A stretch of DNA of 64,000 nt from Planctomycetales bacterium. Lineage in GTDB: Bacteria > Planctomycetota > Planctomycetia > Planctomycetales > Planctomycetaceae. The stretch covers positions 1 through 64,000 of the forward strand of contig JAPLOA010000055.1 of assembly GCA_026400835.1 (NCBI GenBank), read 5' to 3'. The notes beneath the pieces were generated by a model. That model saw nothing but the letters and a program-made list of their open reading frames with translations. It made no database searches and was not told where the DNA came from. A program made the translations under genes and the position numbers. Below, in pieces: positions 8,189-16,035 of this stretch (positions are counted from its first letter, which is position 1; each line of letters begins with the position of its first letter).

Positions 8189-9303
8189 TCCGAGTATCCA
8201 CCGGGATACACACAGACTTGGCTATAATCATTGATTGCAAGAAACCGAGCTACTTGTTCCGCGTAAGAACACGAGGCACTTCCACAAAACACTACGATGT
8301 TCGTATGTTTCGGAATTCTTTCGAGAATTGCCGCCGCCTCTGCTAACTCCGATCCAGCGGGAAGAGAAACCGCTCCATCTATCGTGCCAGCATCGTAAGC
8401 GACTCTCGGCCGCGCATCGACAAGGACCACGCCGCCATCGGTGCGAAGACGTTTCAACTCTTCCAAATGGACAACACATCCTGACTTGATGCGATCCCGC
8501 GCCGCAATTCGACTTGCGAAGTGTATGTTGCGAAGTAAGCCTGAAGACGCAACGGTTTGATATACTCCTGCCACAGCCACAGCCATGACAGCAAACTGCA
8601 CTATGGATGAGACTCCACCATCGTTCCGAATGTACCTAGGACAATACGAGCCAAATGCCCGAACGGCCACGAACGCCAAAAGCATTAAGATCACCAGAAT
8701 ATGGTCGGTTCTTAAATTAAGGCCACGCTCCCATTCCGACGCCCCAACAACTAAAGCAGTACCATCCCAAGATGCGGCAAGTTCCCCGGATAATATGTGC
8801 TTGTAGCCTTGATTGACATCATAAATGACAAACAAGCTATCGTTGTCCATTCCAAGATAGGCTACCCAATGACTAATATGCTTGTCAGCAACGTTAGATC
8901 GCACGTGAAGGACTGCGGGGTTGGGCAATACATATAGATCTTCTACGCGCAGACCTTGCGTGGCAAAACTGGCGACCCCATGGGCATCCGCCAACCGTTT
9001 GAGATCGGCAAGAGTACTGCCGGAAACTTGCGAGACAAATTCAAGCGAGTCGAGGTCCGATGCAGCGTCTTCTCCCAATGCACGCAAACAAGCGAGCACA
9101 GCCGCAACTCCGCAGTATTGGGGACTTTCGCGATATGCAACGATCTCTGAGCCGCTTGGACTAACAGCATCACGGGCAATTCCCGCTTCAGGAATGGAAG
9201 CAACAAACGCGAAACAACACACCCCCGCGTGAAGTTGACGCACCCAGCACGCACAACGAATGCTGGTAGCGGCAAACGATAGCAATCGAGCAATGCGCAA
9301 CAT
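8167..9303 (-). CDS. Membrane protein: C39-like peptidase domain, two TM helices, rhodanese domain (cassette A)
   Basis: The protein has 378 residues from the ATG at 9303, ten bases after the upstream stop; a longer start at 9372 would overlap that gene by 59 bases. After a signal-like N-terminus, residues of about 55-190 form a C39-type papain-like domain. 'SPQYCGVAAVLACL' gives the catalytic Cys with the preceding Gln, 'HISHWVAYLG' the His, and 'IYDVNQGYKH' the Asp. Two membrane segments follow ('ILVILMLLAFVAVRAF' and 'VQFAVMAVAVAGVY'). The C-terminal domain is a rhodanese ('GGVVLVDARPRVAYDAGTID', 'NIVVFCGSASCSYAEQVARF'), a sulfur-transfer or redox fold with a plausible active-site Cys. C39 peptidases normally cleave leader peptides after double glycine during export. 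The substrate here may be a Cys-rich protein from the same row (inference). Confidence 0.7.
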   Translation of the reverse strand: MLRIARLLSFAATSIRCACWVRQLHAGVCCFAFVASIPEAGIARDAVSPSGSEIVAYRESPQYCGVAAVLACLRALGEDAASDLDSLEFVSQVSGSTLADLKRLADAHGVASFATQGLRVEDLYVLPNPAVLHVRSNVADKHISHWVAYLGMDNDSLFVIYDVNQGYKHILSGELAASWDGTALVVGASEWERGLNLRTDHILVILMLLAFVAVRAFGSYCPRYIRNDGGVSSIVQFAVMAVAVAGVYQTVASSGLLRNIHFASRIAARDRIKSGCVVHLEELKRLRTDGGVVLVDARPRVAYDAGTIDGAVSLPAGSELAEAAAILERIPKHTNIVVFCGSASCSYAEQVARFLAINDYSQVCVYPGGYSDWVAAHK

Positions 9304-9313
9304 CAGGAGGTTC

Positions 9314-10516
9314 TTAAGCCTTTTTCTTTCGCCATTTTTTAATGGCAAGAATGCAAGACAACACAACCACATTCATAAGTACCAGCAGCGGCATTTTCCA
9401 AGACGCGTCTTTAGGTGCCAGAAAACGCGAAGCCGCAATCTCTTTGTCGATATCGGGAGGTAGGCGCCAGGTTTTGCCGTCCTTCCAGAACAAATCAGTC
9501 CGGTTCTCCTTACCGACTACAACTACATAAGCGCCATTTGGGATCGGCCTCGAAAGGACAAACTGCGACGACTCTGACTGATCAAGTTCTTGAAATCCCT
9601 CAAGCACATAGTTGTAGCTTATCTCGGTGGCCGGAACAGTTACTTTACCATCGGGGCCGGCTGGGCCCGGCATTTTAGCGTTTTCCCCTAGATCCTGTTT
9701 GCTAAATGTTCCTCCGGCTTCAGTTAGCGTGACCGCAACCTTTGAGGGAATTCCCTTTGAACCAAGACGAGCTACCTCAATTACTTCAAGTAATCCACCG
9801 ACTTGGGCACCATGGGGCACTTGCGTGGCATCGCTCCGTGTCCACTCAAGTCTTCTTGGAACGTCTGGATTCTCCAAATCGAACCACACCTTAACCACGA
9901 CGGATCCGTCCACCATAGAAAACCCGCGCAGTTGCGAGCCTTCATTTGCGGTTCCTATTTCACCATGCGTGTGGTCGATATCAAGAATATTCTTGTCATC
10001 GTCAATGATTGGAAAATAGCCCCAAAGAACACTCAGAGGCAGACGGACGAAAACCCTTGCTAGCTCCAGCCCATCTGGATCTTCTTTTAGATTCACACTG
10101 AATTCAGATGGGTCATTCACAGATTCCAAATCGCTGGGTGAATCCACTTCCAATCGCGAAAAACTGTTCAATAGATGCTCAGACGTACCTTGATCGCGGA
10201 AGGATGCTCCACCATCAATCGAGGCCTTCAACACGCTACCACGGTGGTACAACCGACCACTGACATCCACTTTTACATGACCATTTTCAATAACTTCTAC
10301 ATTACGACTTCCCGTGCTTCGGCGCCCAGTCATCGTGTAGGTGAAGCGGCACGCGCGAATAGAGTTGACAAACTCCTTGTAGCGTGAAAATAACTCATCA
10401 GTCGCAGGATCTGATCCTTTATTCAACGGCACCTGCGCCCCCAGATTATGTTGAGGCAGGAATGCTGCAAGAATGAAGGCGAATGCTATACGAAATAAGG
10501 AACGCATTGAGAGCAT
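9314..10516 (-). CDS. Secreted beta-rich protein with C-terminal membrane anchor (cassette A)
   Basis: I do not recognise a named family. The 400-residue product has a signal peptide ('LFRIAFAFILAAFLPQHNLG'), a long extracytoplasmic part and a C-terminal helix with a basic tail ('MPLLVLMNVVVLSCILAIKK'). A second ATG three codons in (10507) is equally possible. The alternating hydrophobic pattern and the phrase 'EWTRSDATQ' are compatible with a LolA/LolB-like beta fold, but this is only an impression. The paralogue at 29526-30650 has the same layout, and both share a late 'P-x-G-x-x-V-V' stretch ('PIPNGAYVVVV' and 'LPIGSLVVDK'). It lies between the Cys-rich genes and the peptidase gene. About 290 bases without a clear gene separate it from the Cys-rich gene upstream. 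Confidence 0.6.
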   Translation of the reverse strand: MLSMRSLFRIAFAFILAAFLPQHNLGAQVPLNKGSDPATDELFSRYKEFVNSIRACRFTYTMTGRRSTGSRNVEVIENGHVKVDVSGRLYHRGSVLKASIDGGASFRDQGTSEHLLNSFSRLEVDSPSDLESVNDPSEFSVNLKEDPDGLELARVFVRLPLSVLWGYFPIIDDDKNILDIDHTHGEIGTANEGSQLRGFSMVDGSVVVKVWFDLENPDVPRRLEWTRSDATQVPHGAQVGGLLEVIEVARLGSKGIPSKVAVTLTEAGGTFSKQDLGENAKMPGPAGPDGKVTVPATEISYNYVLEGFQELDQSESSQFVLSRPIPNGAYVVVVGKENRTDLFWKDGKTWRLPPDIDKEIAASRFLAPKDASWKMPLLVLMNVVVLSCILAIKKWRKKKA

Positions 10517-10806
10517 CCAATCGAGCGGATAGAGAACTAGGCTGTAAGCCCGCTTTCAGAAAATCGCTTCCGCCGCCACCGCACAAGGCTTCTCGAAAAC
10601 TAAAGTCACGCAGACTCCAAACAAGGCCAGTCGCCACGAAAACGCGTTCTGTTGCTATATAGACATAAGAACACGGCCAGTGCACGTCGGACAGAAAACT
10701 GACTCAGAAGTCCGGCGATAGCCTGCGTTACATATCCTCGCAAACAACTGGGCATTGAATATCAATTCACCCCGGCGCGGGCGTCCAGCAACAATAACAC
10801 AACCAA

Positions 10807-11184
10807 TCAATTTTTCCTACAGTCGGGAGTCGTGGGATCCACAGCACTTGAATGTGTCACAACGTAGTTATAATATATAGTTGGGCATGTAGTACACTCC
10901 TCTTGGCCTTGGTTGTTGTCTAACATAACGATCCGACATCTCTTCCCATCTGGGACATTGACCGCCCTCGCTTTAACACTCCCACTGCATGTGGGGGAAT
11001 TCTTATTGGCAGTCGAGACGCCGGGGTGTGTTTTGCAATTTACTGAACGGGGCTTTGACGTATTGCAAGCGGGGCCATCACCGCCAACCACATCCTCGAT
11101 CCCGCCTGTCGCAAAAGCGAACCAAAGAGACGCAAGAACACATGAAAATGCCGGGAGTATTCGCATGAGCTCTAACTGTCGCAT
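10807..11184 (-). CDS. Small secreted Cys-rich protein (125 aa, cassette A)
   Basis: No family is recognised. I choose the ATG at 11184, which follows a GGAG ribosome-binding site by five bases; the longer frame to 11289 has no support. The N-terminus is a signal peptide ('MRILPAFSCVLASLWFAFAT'), directly followed by a 'GGIEDVVGGDGPAC' stretch with two double glycines. The mature part holds seven cysteines, including the 'ECTTC' pair, in a background rich in Thr, Ser, Pro and Asn. Such a composition suggests a disulfide-bonded exported polypeptide. The MauE-like and C39-like proteins encoded downstream on the same strand are candidate maturation factors. Confidence 0.6.
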   Translation of the reverse strand: MRQLELMRILPAFSCVLASLWFAFATGGIEDVVGGDGPACNTSKPRSVNCKTHPGVSTANKNSPTCSGSVKARAVNVPDGKRCRIVMLDNNQGQEECTTCPTIYYNYVVTHSSAVDPTTPDCRKN

Positions 11185-11313
11185 AATCACTCCATCCAAG
11201 AAAAAAACACATTGAAACGTGGGCCACACAATAGACTCGCGACGTTCACCACGTGAACAGTACCAAGCAGCAAGCCCACACCCAGTCAAACGTGCCCAAA
11301 CACAAAACGGTGC

Positions 11314-11475
11314 TTAATCGCACTCTTGACAAGGCCCACAATCCCCATATGGATAATCCTCATCAAGTGCTTCTTGGGCTTTTGCCGGAGCCAAAAAGCT
11401 TTCCACGCAAACAAAATTCACCAACAACAACAAATACAATGACGCCTCTAGAACTGCGGCAAGACTGATGCGCAT
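11314..11475 (-). CDS. Tiny secreted/anchored peptide with acidic Cys-rich tail (53 aa, cassette A)
   Basis: The ATG at 11475 follows a strong GGAGG site by four bases, which makes this small gene credible; the frame also extends to 11514 without support. The 53-residue product is a hydrophobic signal or anchor ('ISLAAVLEASLYLLLLVNFV') followed by 'AKAQEALDEDYPYGDCGPCQ' and a terminal 'ECD'. The tail has three cysteines and is strongly acidic. It is the first gene of the minus-strand row, 129 bases upstream of the second Cys-rich gene. The function is unknown. It could be a peptide precursor or a small membrane subunit. Confidence 0.5.
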   Translation of the reverse strand: MRISLAAVLEASLYLLLLVNFVCVESFLAPAKAQEALDEDYPYGDCGPCQECD

Positions 11476-11514
11476 ACTGCCTCCAAGGAAATACGAGCCA
11501 AGAGCCCTCGCCAA

Positions 11515-11976
11515 AACTCAAGCAGCCCCATACCGTCGCGTGCAGAGTTCGGGCGAGTTTCCGAACTGAAACTAGCTGACCACCACGATCAACTGCGAGT
11601 TTATTGACGTGATCGGGGGGATGGTACTATTCACCCGTAGTTTTTCAACTCAAGAAAGTTACTTTTTTGTATAAAAATGGAGGACGATGAATAAAGTGCG
11701 ATTCACGGACGAGGTTTCTGCGTAACCAAGTGCTAATTCTGACTCACTGGCAGCCCACAAGCCCTGTTTGCACACGTATTCGATCGTGAACTATCGGCAA
11801 ACGTCATCCCACGGCAGTTGGCGAAAAACCTGGGGCAAATCCGGGGCAGTACTGGCAATTCAGGACCAATAATAATACAATGCTTCATCATCTCGACTTC
11901 CGCCTGATGATGTACTGCAGTAACGACTTACGACGTAAGGCCAACGTGTCGTCAACACATCCCCAACATGAACTTG
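11515..11976. other. Gene-free stretch, probable promoter region of cassette A
   Basis: No credible gene is seen in these 462 bases. The minus-strand row begins just to the left, so its promoter should lie here. A weak minus-strand candidate is TTGAGT, 16 bases, AATAGT, around 11625-11662. A strong GGAGG followed by ATG occurs on the plus strand at about 11681-11690, but it opens only a 12-codon ORF ('MNKVRFTDEVSA'). That short product resembles the first residues of IS3-family OrfA proteins and may be a remnant. Confidence 0.4.
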
Positions 11977-12006
11977 GTAGCTTCGAGCCCTACCGGGTGC
12001 ACTCAG
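11977..12006 (+). repeat. att-like duplicate of the tRNA-Arg 3' end
   Basis: Thirty bases match the end of the tRNA-Arg gene (34309-34338, minus strand) at 28 positions, including the core TTCGAGCCCTACCGGGTGCA. No tRNA 5' half precedes it, so this is a partial tRNA. Duplication of a tRNA 3' end is the usual product of tyrosine-recombinase integration. It is directly adjacent to an integrase pseudogene, whose stop codon (12003-12005) lies inside the repeat. The orientation is opposite to that of the intact tRNA. Confidence 0.75.
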
Positions 12007-12740
12007 AAAAGCCAGTGTTTTACCGAGTCAATCGGCAGCACTGGCTTTTTTGTTTTCCGAGTGTGCCCAGCAAATGTGCCCACTGGCTTCGGACGTGTCA
12101 TCAGTTCCTCGGGTTTGGTTGTCGCTTCCGCTTGAGCACCCTGGAGCAGATGTGTGTACAAGGTTGCCGTCGTTTCAAACTTCGAGTGCCCAAGTCCGGC
12201 CTGAACCACCTTCATGCTGACACCTGAGTACAGCAACAACGACGCCTGAGTGTGCCTCAGGTCGTGGAAGGTGAACGTGTCAGGGATCTCGGCCGCTTCT
12301 CTGATCGGATGCCACACGTTGCGGTCGAAGTTTGAACCCCAATAGAATTTTCCGTTCGTGCTTGGGAATACGAGCGGGATGGGTTCAGGGTCAAAGCCTT
12401 CGTCATGTGCTTTCCTCAGACGACCCTCAAGGGCCTGAATCGCCTGAGCCCCGAGATTAATCGCTCTGCGTCCGTGCGATGTCTTTGGCTCTTTGGACCG
12501 ACAAACCTTTCTTCCTGACTTCCTGCAGCGTCCTGCGAACTGAGAGAACTCTCTCCCTGAGATTCACGGCTGACCATTCGAGCCCAAGCAACTCCCGCTT
12601 CCGGAGTCCTGTCATCGCTGCCAGTGTAAGGATAGACCCCTCGAATTTACTACGCCGCGACCGTCTCAGGACAGACGCCAGCAACAACTTCCGCCGCGGT
12701 GTCAGCCGTTGCCGTCTCAGGGATGGCTTTCGGTCTGATT
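12003..12740 (-). pseudogene. Tyrosine recombinase (integrase), frameshifted remnant
   Basis: The C-terminal catalytic part is clear on the minus strand. 'ILTLAAMTGLRKRELLGLEW' carries the first Arg; 'FHDLRHTQASLLLYSGVSMK' and 'GLGHSKFETTATLYTHLL' carry the H-x-x-R, the later His and the Tyr nucleophile. The gene is broken near 12490: one frame ends '...RAKDIARTQSD' and the next continues 'EPKTSHGRRAINLGAQAIQA' into 'VFPSTNGKFYWGSNFDR'. The N-terminal DNA-binding part upstream of about 12740 is lost or unrecognisable. The stop lies inside the tRNA-like repeat, as in elements whose attachment site overlaps the end of int. Confidence 0.82.
12007..12051 (+). terminator. Rho-independent terminator-like hairpin
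   Basis: The arms AAAAGCCAGTG (12007-12017) and CACTGGCTTTTT (12039-12050) form an 11-bp stem closed by about 21 bases and followed by a T run. With the A run on the left it could act in both directions. It also overlaps the 3' end of the integrase pseudogene. Confidence 0.65.
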
Positions 12741-13084
12741 GTGGTCATCCCGGTAAAGCGACCGATGCCAGCATTTTCCTGTGTCACTTCGTCGTTACTC
12801 ATTCCCTGAAATCGAAACGCACAACGGATACCCTCGCATCACTCTGGATTAGATTCGCCCTACTGACACTCCGTGCAACCCATCTAGAAACGTACCCAAT
12901 GGACAACTCGACGCTTTCCTTTTATCCTAGGGGCGTTTCTGACGACGACTCCGCAATGTGACTTTGGGGCTCTTGCGCAGGGCTGCCGATTGCCCAAAAG
13001 AGGACTTTTGGGCGGCAACGCAACGGCAGCGTTACGTCGAGTTTCAATATAAACTGAGTTCCGTTTTTCACCGTGGATGAGTTT
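12741..13084. other. Gene-free stretch between integrase remnant and plus-strand cluster
   Basis: I see no credible gene here. It should contain the promoter of the 13-27 kb cluster and possibly leftover DNA from the integrase N-terminus. No convincing -10/-35 pair or hairpin was found by eye. Confidence 0.4.
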
Positions 13085-14041
13085 ATGGCGACCAATTGGT
13101 ATTGGCGTGGCAACGACGGAGAACAGGGACCTTATACGTTTCAGACGCTTGCATCAATGCTTCGCGATAAGATCCTCAATGAGGACGATCTGGTCAGGCC
13201 CAGTTACTCCGCCGAGTGGCAAACGACCGATTCTGTCATCGGTTTGTTTAATATGGCAAAGCGAATTCCCGTTGAGCGAGCAGAAGCAAGGCCGACTAGT
13301 TCTATTGCGGACATCGAAAATGCGGAGCCGCTTTTGCAGGCTGAAAGTGAGAAGATCTGGGAATACAAGTTGGAGGATGTTGTTCGAGAGAGAGACCTCA
13401 GCAAAGGTTCAGTTCTTAAGAGATCGGCAGAAGATAGCAATGGCATCACTCACTCCGCTCTTTCAGACCTGCATGATTTTGCCATGATAGGATCCGTCGA
13501 AATAGCAGAGTTTACGGAACTCGCGACAGCCATTGCGGCGGCGGCAGACGCGTGGGATTCTCGTCACGAAATCCTGAGCGAAGAAGATAACCGAGCGAAC
13601 AACCCCGCGAACAGTTTTTCTCTGGCTGCCTTTCTCGTGAGATTCTTTCGCCACGGAAGAGATCTGTGTTTTTACCTCGTAGCCCCATTCATTTCAGTGA
13701 CGCTGAGATTATTTGTTGCTCTCGGTCGGGTGATCGGATTTCGCCGAATCTGTTTGCGAGTGGAGCAGATTGCATCAAGACAATCGCTTGCGATTTGGTT
13801 TAGGGCAGGCATTTCATTGGCAATGGCGGGCATCATCGCGTTTGGCATTGTGAGATGGTCGGAACACAGGGATTTGCGATTTCCTGATCCAGAGCGACTC
13901 GCAACTGGAAAGAAGACCTTTCCTCTTTACGGACCATGTGCTCCCCTGGAATATTCTTTTCTTGTATTTGACGCGGCTATTTTGTCTGGCGTATTCGGGT
14001 ATTTCACTGCAAAGTGGATAGAATCCAGATCGGAGGGATAG
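13085..14041 (+). CDS. GYF_2-like domain membrane protein
   Basis: The protein has 318 residues from the ATG at 13085 (an in-frame GTG at 13073 is also possible). Residues 1-60 match the GYF_2 pattern ('WYWRGNDGEQGPYTFQTLAS', 'DLVRPSYSAEWQTTDSVIGL'), a small domain thought to bind proline-rich or other peptides. A charged linker follows, then three hydrophobic stretches ('VRFFRHGRDLCFYLVAPFIS' region, 'IWFRAGISLAMAGIIAFGIV' and a C-terminal helix near 'FLVFDAAILSGVFGYFTA'). The middle part is unknown. It is the first gene of a plus-strand cluster encoding pseudopilin-like and surface proteins, 67 bases before the next gene, so a scaffolding role in the same envelope assembly is possible. Confidence 0.6.
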   Translation: MATNWYWRGNDGEQGPYTFQTLASMLRDKILNEDDLVRPSYSAEWQTTDSVIGLFNMAKRIPVERAEARPTSSIADIENAEPLLQAESEKIWEYKLEDVVRERDLSKGSVLKRSAEDSNGITHSALSDLHDFAMIGSVEIAEFTELATAIAAAADAWDSRHEILSEEDNRANNPANSFSLAAFLVRFFRHGRDLCFYLVAPFISVTLRLFVALGRVIGFRRICLRVEQIASRQSLAIWFRAGISLAMAGIIAFGIVRWSEHRDLRFPDPERLATGKKTFPLYGPCAPLEYSFLVFDAAILSGVFGYFTAKWIESRSEG

Positions 14042-14108
14042 ATCACACCTCCAACGTCTGGGTCTTGGTCCGGAAATTCCTGTAGGGTGTTTTCCGTAAA
14101 GGCATCTC

Positions 14109-14837
14109 ATGAAACGATTTCGGAAGGGAAGAAGTCAAGTTGCTGACGCAATTCAAGTTCGTTGGGGTTTTTCCCTGATTGAGCTAATTGTAGTTATTGG
14201 ACTCATCACACTCTTGCTGGGGTTGCTGCTTCCTGCAGTTCAAATGGCAAGGGAGTCGGCAAGAAGGACTCAGTGCAAAAGCCAGTTAGGTCAGTTGGGG
14301 AAAGCAATCTTCAACCACTCTGCACAATTTGGGAGGCTTCCCAAAGACGGAGCGAGAGGCTGGGGGTATGTAGTGTTCCTTTTGCCACAAGTAGAGCATG
14401 CGCAGCTATTTGGTGAGCTGTCTCCCCAAAGCAAAGATCGCCCCGCGATCGCCGACTCTCTCACAGGACAGTCGCTTCCTCTTTCGACCTGTCCATCGTT
14501 TCCTGGGGATGCCCGTCTTTCCAGTGGATTTGGACGGTCTACCTCCCGAGGGTCCACTGGGGTGTTCGGCAAAAGCATTCAGCTTACCGACATCATTGAT
14601 GGCCAAAGCAATACGATTGCAGTGGGAGAAACAACTTCAGATTTGGGATGGGCGTTGCCGGGAACCGGCGATGGAAGCAAAGGTCCCAATCACGGGGCAG
14701 CCTTTGGGAGTTCGCATACGGCGGGTGCAAATTTTCTATTCTGCGACGGATCGGTTGACTTTATTGAGGATGCCGTGGACTCTGCAGTGTTTAGTGCAAT
14801 GTTCACAACCGCAGGTCGTGAGTCGGCGACACGGTGA
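14109..14837 (+). CDS. DUF1559 pseudopilin-like protein (short form)
   Basis: The 242-residue protein has a type IV pilin/type II secretion-like N-terminal signal, 'GFSLIELIVVIGLI', with Glu at +5 after the Gly, preceded by a basic leader of about 19 residues. Prepilin peptidase should cleave after the Gly. The C-terminal DUF1559 region includes 'DIIDGQSNTIAVGETTS' and the hallmark 'FCDGSVDFIED'. DUF1559 proteins are greatly expanded in planctomycetes and have no settled function. An AAAGG site precedes the ATG. It is shorter than the usual 300-370 residues, mainly in the middle. A second DUF1559 gene follows after 32 bases. Confidence 0.85.
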   Translation: MKRFRKGRSQVADAIQVRWGFSLIELIVVIGLITLLLGLLLPAVQMARESARRTQCKSQLGQLGKAIFNHSAQFGRLPKDGARGWGYVVFLLPQVEHAQLFGELSPQSKDRPAIADSLTGQSLPLSTCPSFPGDARLSSGFGRSTSRGSTGVFGKSIQLTDIIDGQSNTIAVGETTSDLGWALPGTGDGSKGPNHGAAFGSSHTAGANFLFCDGSVDFIEDAVDSAVFSAMFTTAGRESATR

Positions 14838-14869
14838 GTAATGTTTCGCATCAATGACAGGAGGCCCAG

Positions 14870-15955
14870 ATGTTTCAGCGAATCACAAGGCAAGCATTGC
14901 CCGCCTCTTGTTCCCGCGGGTTCACGCTCGTGGAAGTTATTGTCGTGACAGGGATCATTGCAGTCCTCGCAGCACTGATACTGCCAGCAGTCGCTCAATC
15001 ACAAAGTGCTGCCCGAAGAATCGAGTGTGCAAACAAGATCCGGAATGTCAACTTGGCAATGCTTGCGGTCGCTGATTCAACCGGGCGATTTCCCGCATGC
15101 GGAAACTTCACTGACAAGGCACCATTTGAGTTTCTGCACAGTTGGGTTGTCGATGTGTTGCCGGGCATTGAGCAATCCTCCATTTACAACCAATGGAAAT
15201 TGGGAGCGTCAATAAGAGATCCGCAAAACCAACCACTCACTCAGCTCTCGATTCCCGTACTGGTTTGCCCTGCCGATATCAGTTTTCAGCCAGTGGATGA
15301 GCATGGATCATATGGCAATTTGAGCTACGTAGTTAACGGCGGTATCGGATACACAACTTACAGTAACGGAATCCATGACTGCCCGGTTGATGTTGAAGGG
15401 TTTCGATTAGATCTTAATGGCGATGGCTTCTCCTGTGACGATCCTAATTCAGGAGGCGATAAGGGCACGTTTCTGGCCATGGGAATGTTCTTCAATGAAA
15501 CATGGCTTGAGGGCGTTTCGCGACGGCATCACACGCTTGCATCGGTGACTGACGGATTGTCAAACACCGTATTGCTCTCAGAGAATGTGCGGACAGGATA
15601 CAATCCCGCATCTTCTTCAGATCCTTTTACTTCGAGTTGGGCATCACCGCATTCTTTGCTGACCAGTTTTTACATTGGTGATCCGTGTCTCTCAGGAGTG
15701 TGTTTGGCCGGAAACGTGAACTATCAAAGATCCAATGCCGGGATTGCGGCCATTAATTCGGGCCTGACTCGCCCGGAGGGCACTTCCCCAATCCCCAACT
15801 CCTTTCATCAGGGGGGAGTGAATATGGGGTTTGCTGATGGGCATGTGCAGTTCGTTTCACAACACATTGACGGGAATGTTTATGCTGCTTTTGTCAGTCC
15901 TCAGGGACCCAGCCAGGGCCTTCTAAAGCAAACACTGACAGCAGGCTCTTGGTAG
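14870..15955 (+). CDS. DUF1559 pseudopilin-like protein
   Basis: This 361-residue protein has normal DUF1559 length. The N-terminal methylation-type signal is 'GFTLVEVIVVTGIIAVLAAL', with the conserved Glu, followed by the alpha-helical spine and 'ARRIECANKIRNVNLAML'. Further markers are 'DGLSNTVLLSENVRTG' and the C-terminal 'MGFADGHVQFVSQHIDGNVY'. A strong AGGAGG precedes the ATG. The next gene overlaps or abuts it. It probably forms envelope fibres or a secretion-like pseudopilus with its neighbours (inference from the N-terminal signal only). Confidence 0.88.
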   Translation: MFQRITRQALPASCSRGFTLVEVIVVTGIIAVLAALILPAVAQSQSAARRIECANKIRNVNLAMLAVADSTGRFPACGNFTDKAPFEFLHSWVVDVLPGIEQSSIYNQWKLGASIRDPQNQPLTQLSIPVLVCPADISFQPVDEHGSYGNLSYVVNGGIGYTTYSNGIHDCPVDVEGFRLDLNGDGFSCDDPNSGGDKGTFLAMGMFFNETWLEGVSRRHHTLASVTDGLSNTVLLSENVRTGYNPASSSDPFTSSWASPHSLLTSFYIGDPCLSGVCLAGNVNYQRSNAGIAAINSGLTRPEGTSPIPNSFHQGGVNMGFADGHVQFVSQHIDGNVYAAFVSPQGPSQGLLKQTLTAGSW

Positions 15956-16035
15956 CACTTCGATGTTATTGGGCAGAAGATGACACCATAAGCCACCTTA
16001 TCCCCCAACACTATGGCCAGCACGGACAACAGATT

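Noticed and set aside
11690..11728. 12-codon ORF with a perfect GGAGG site
   Set aside because: Too short to be a gene with confidence; it may be the first codons of a lost IS3-type orfA.
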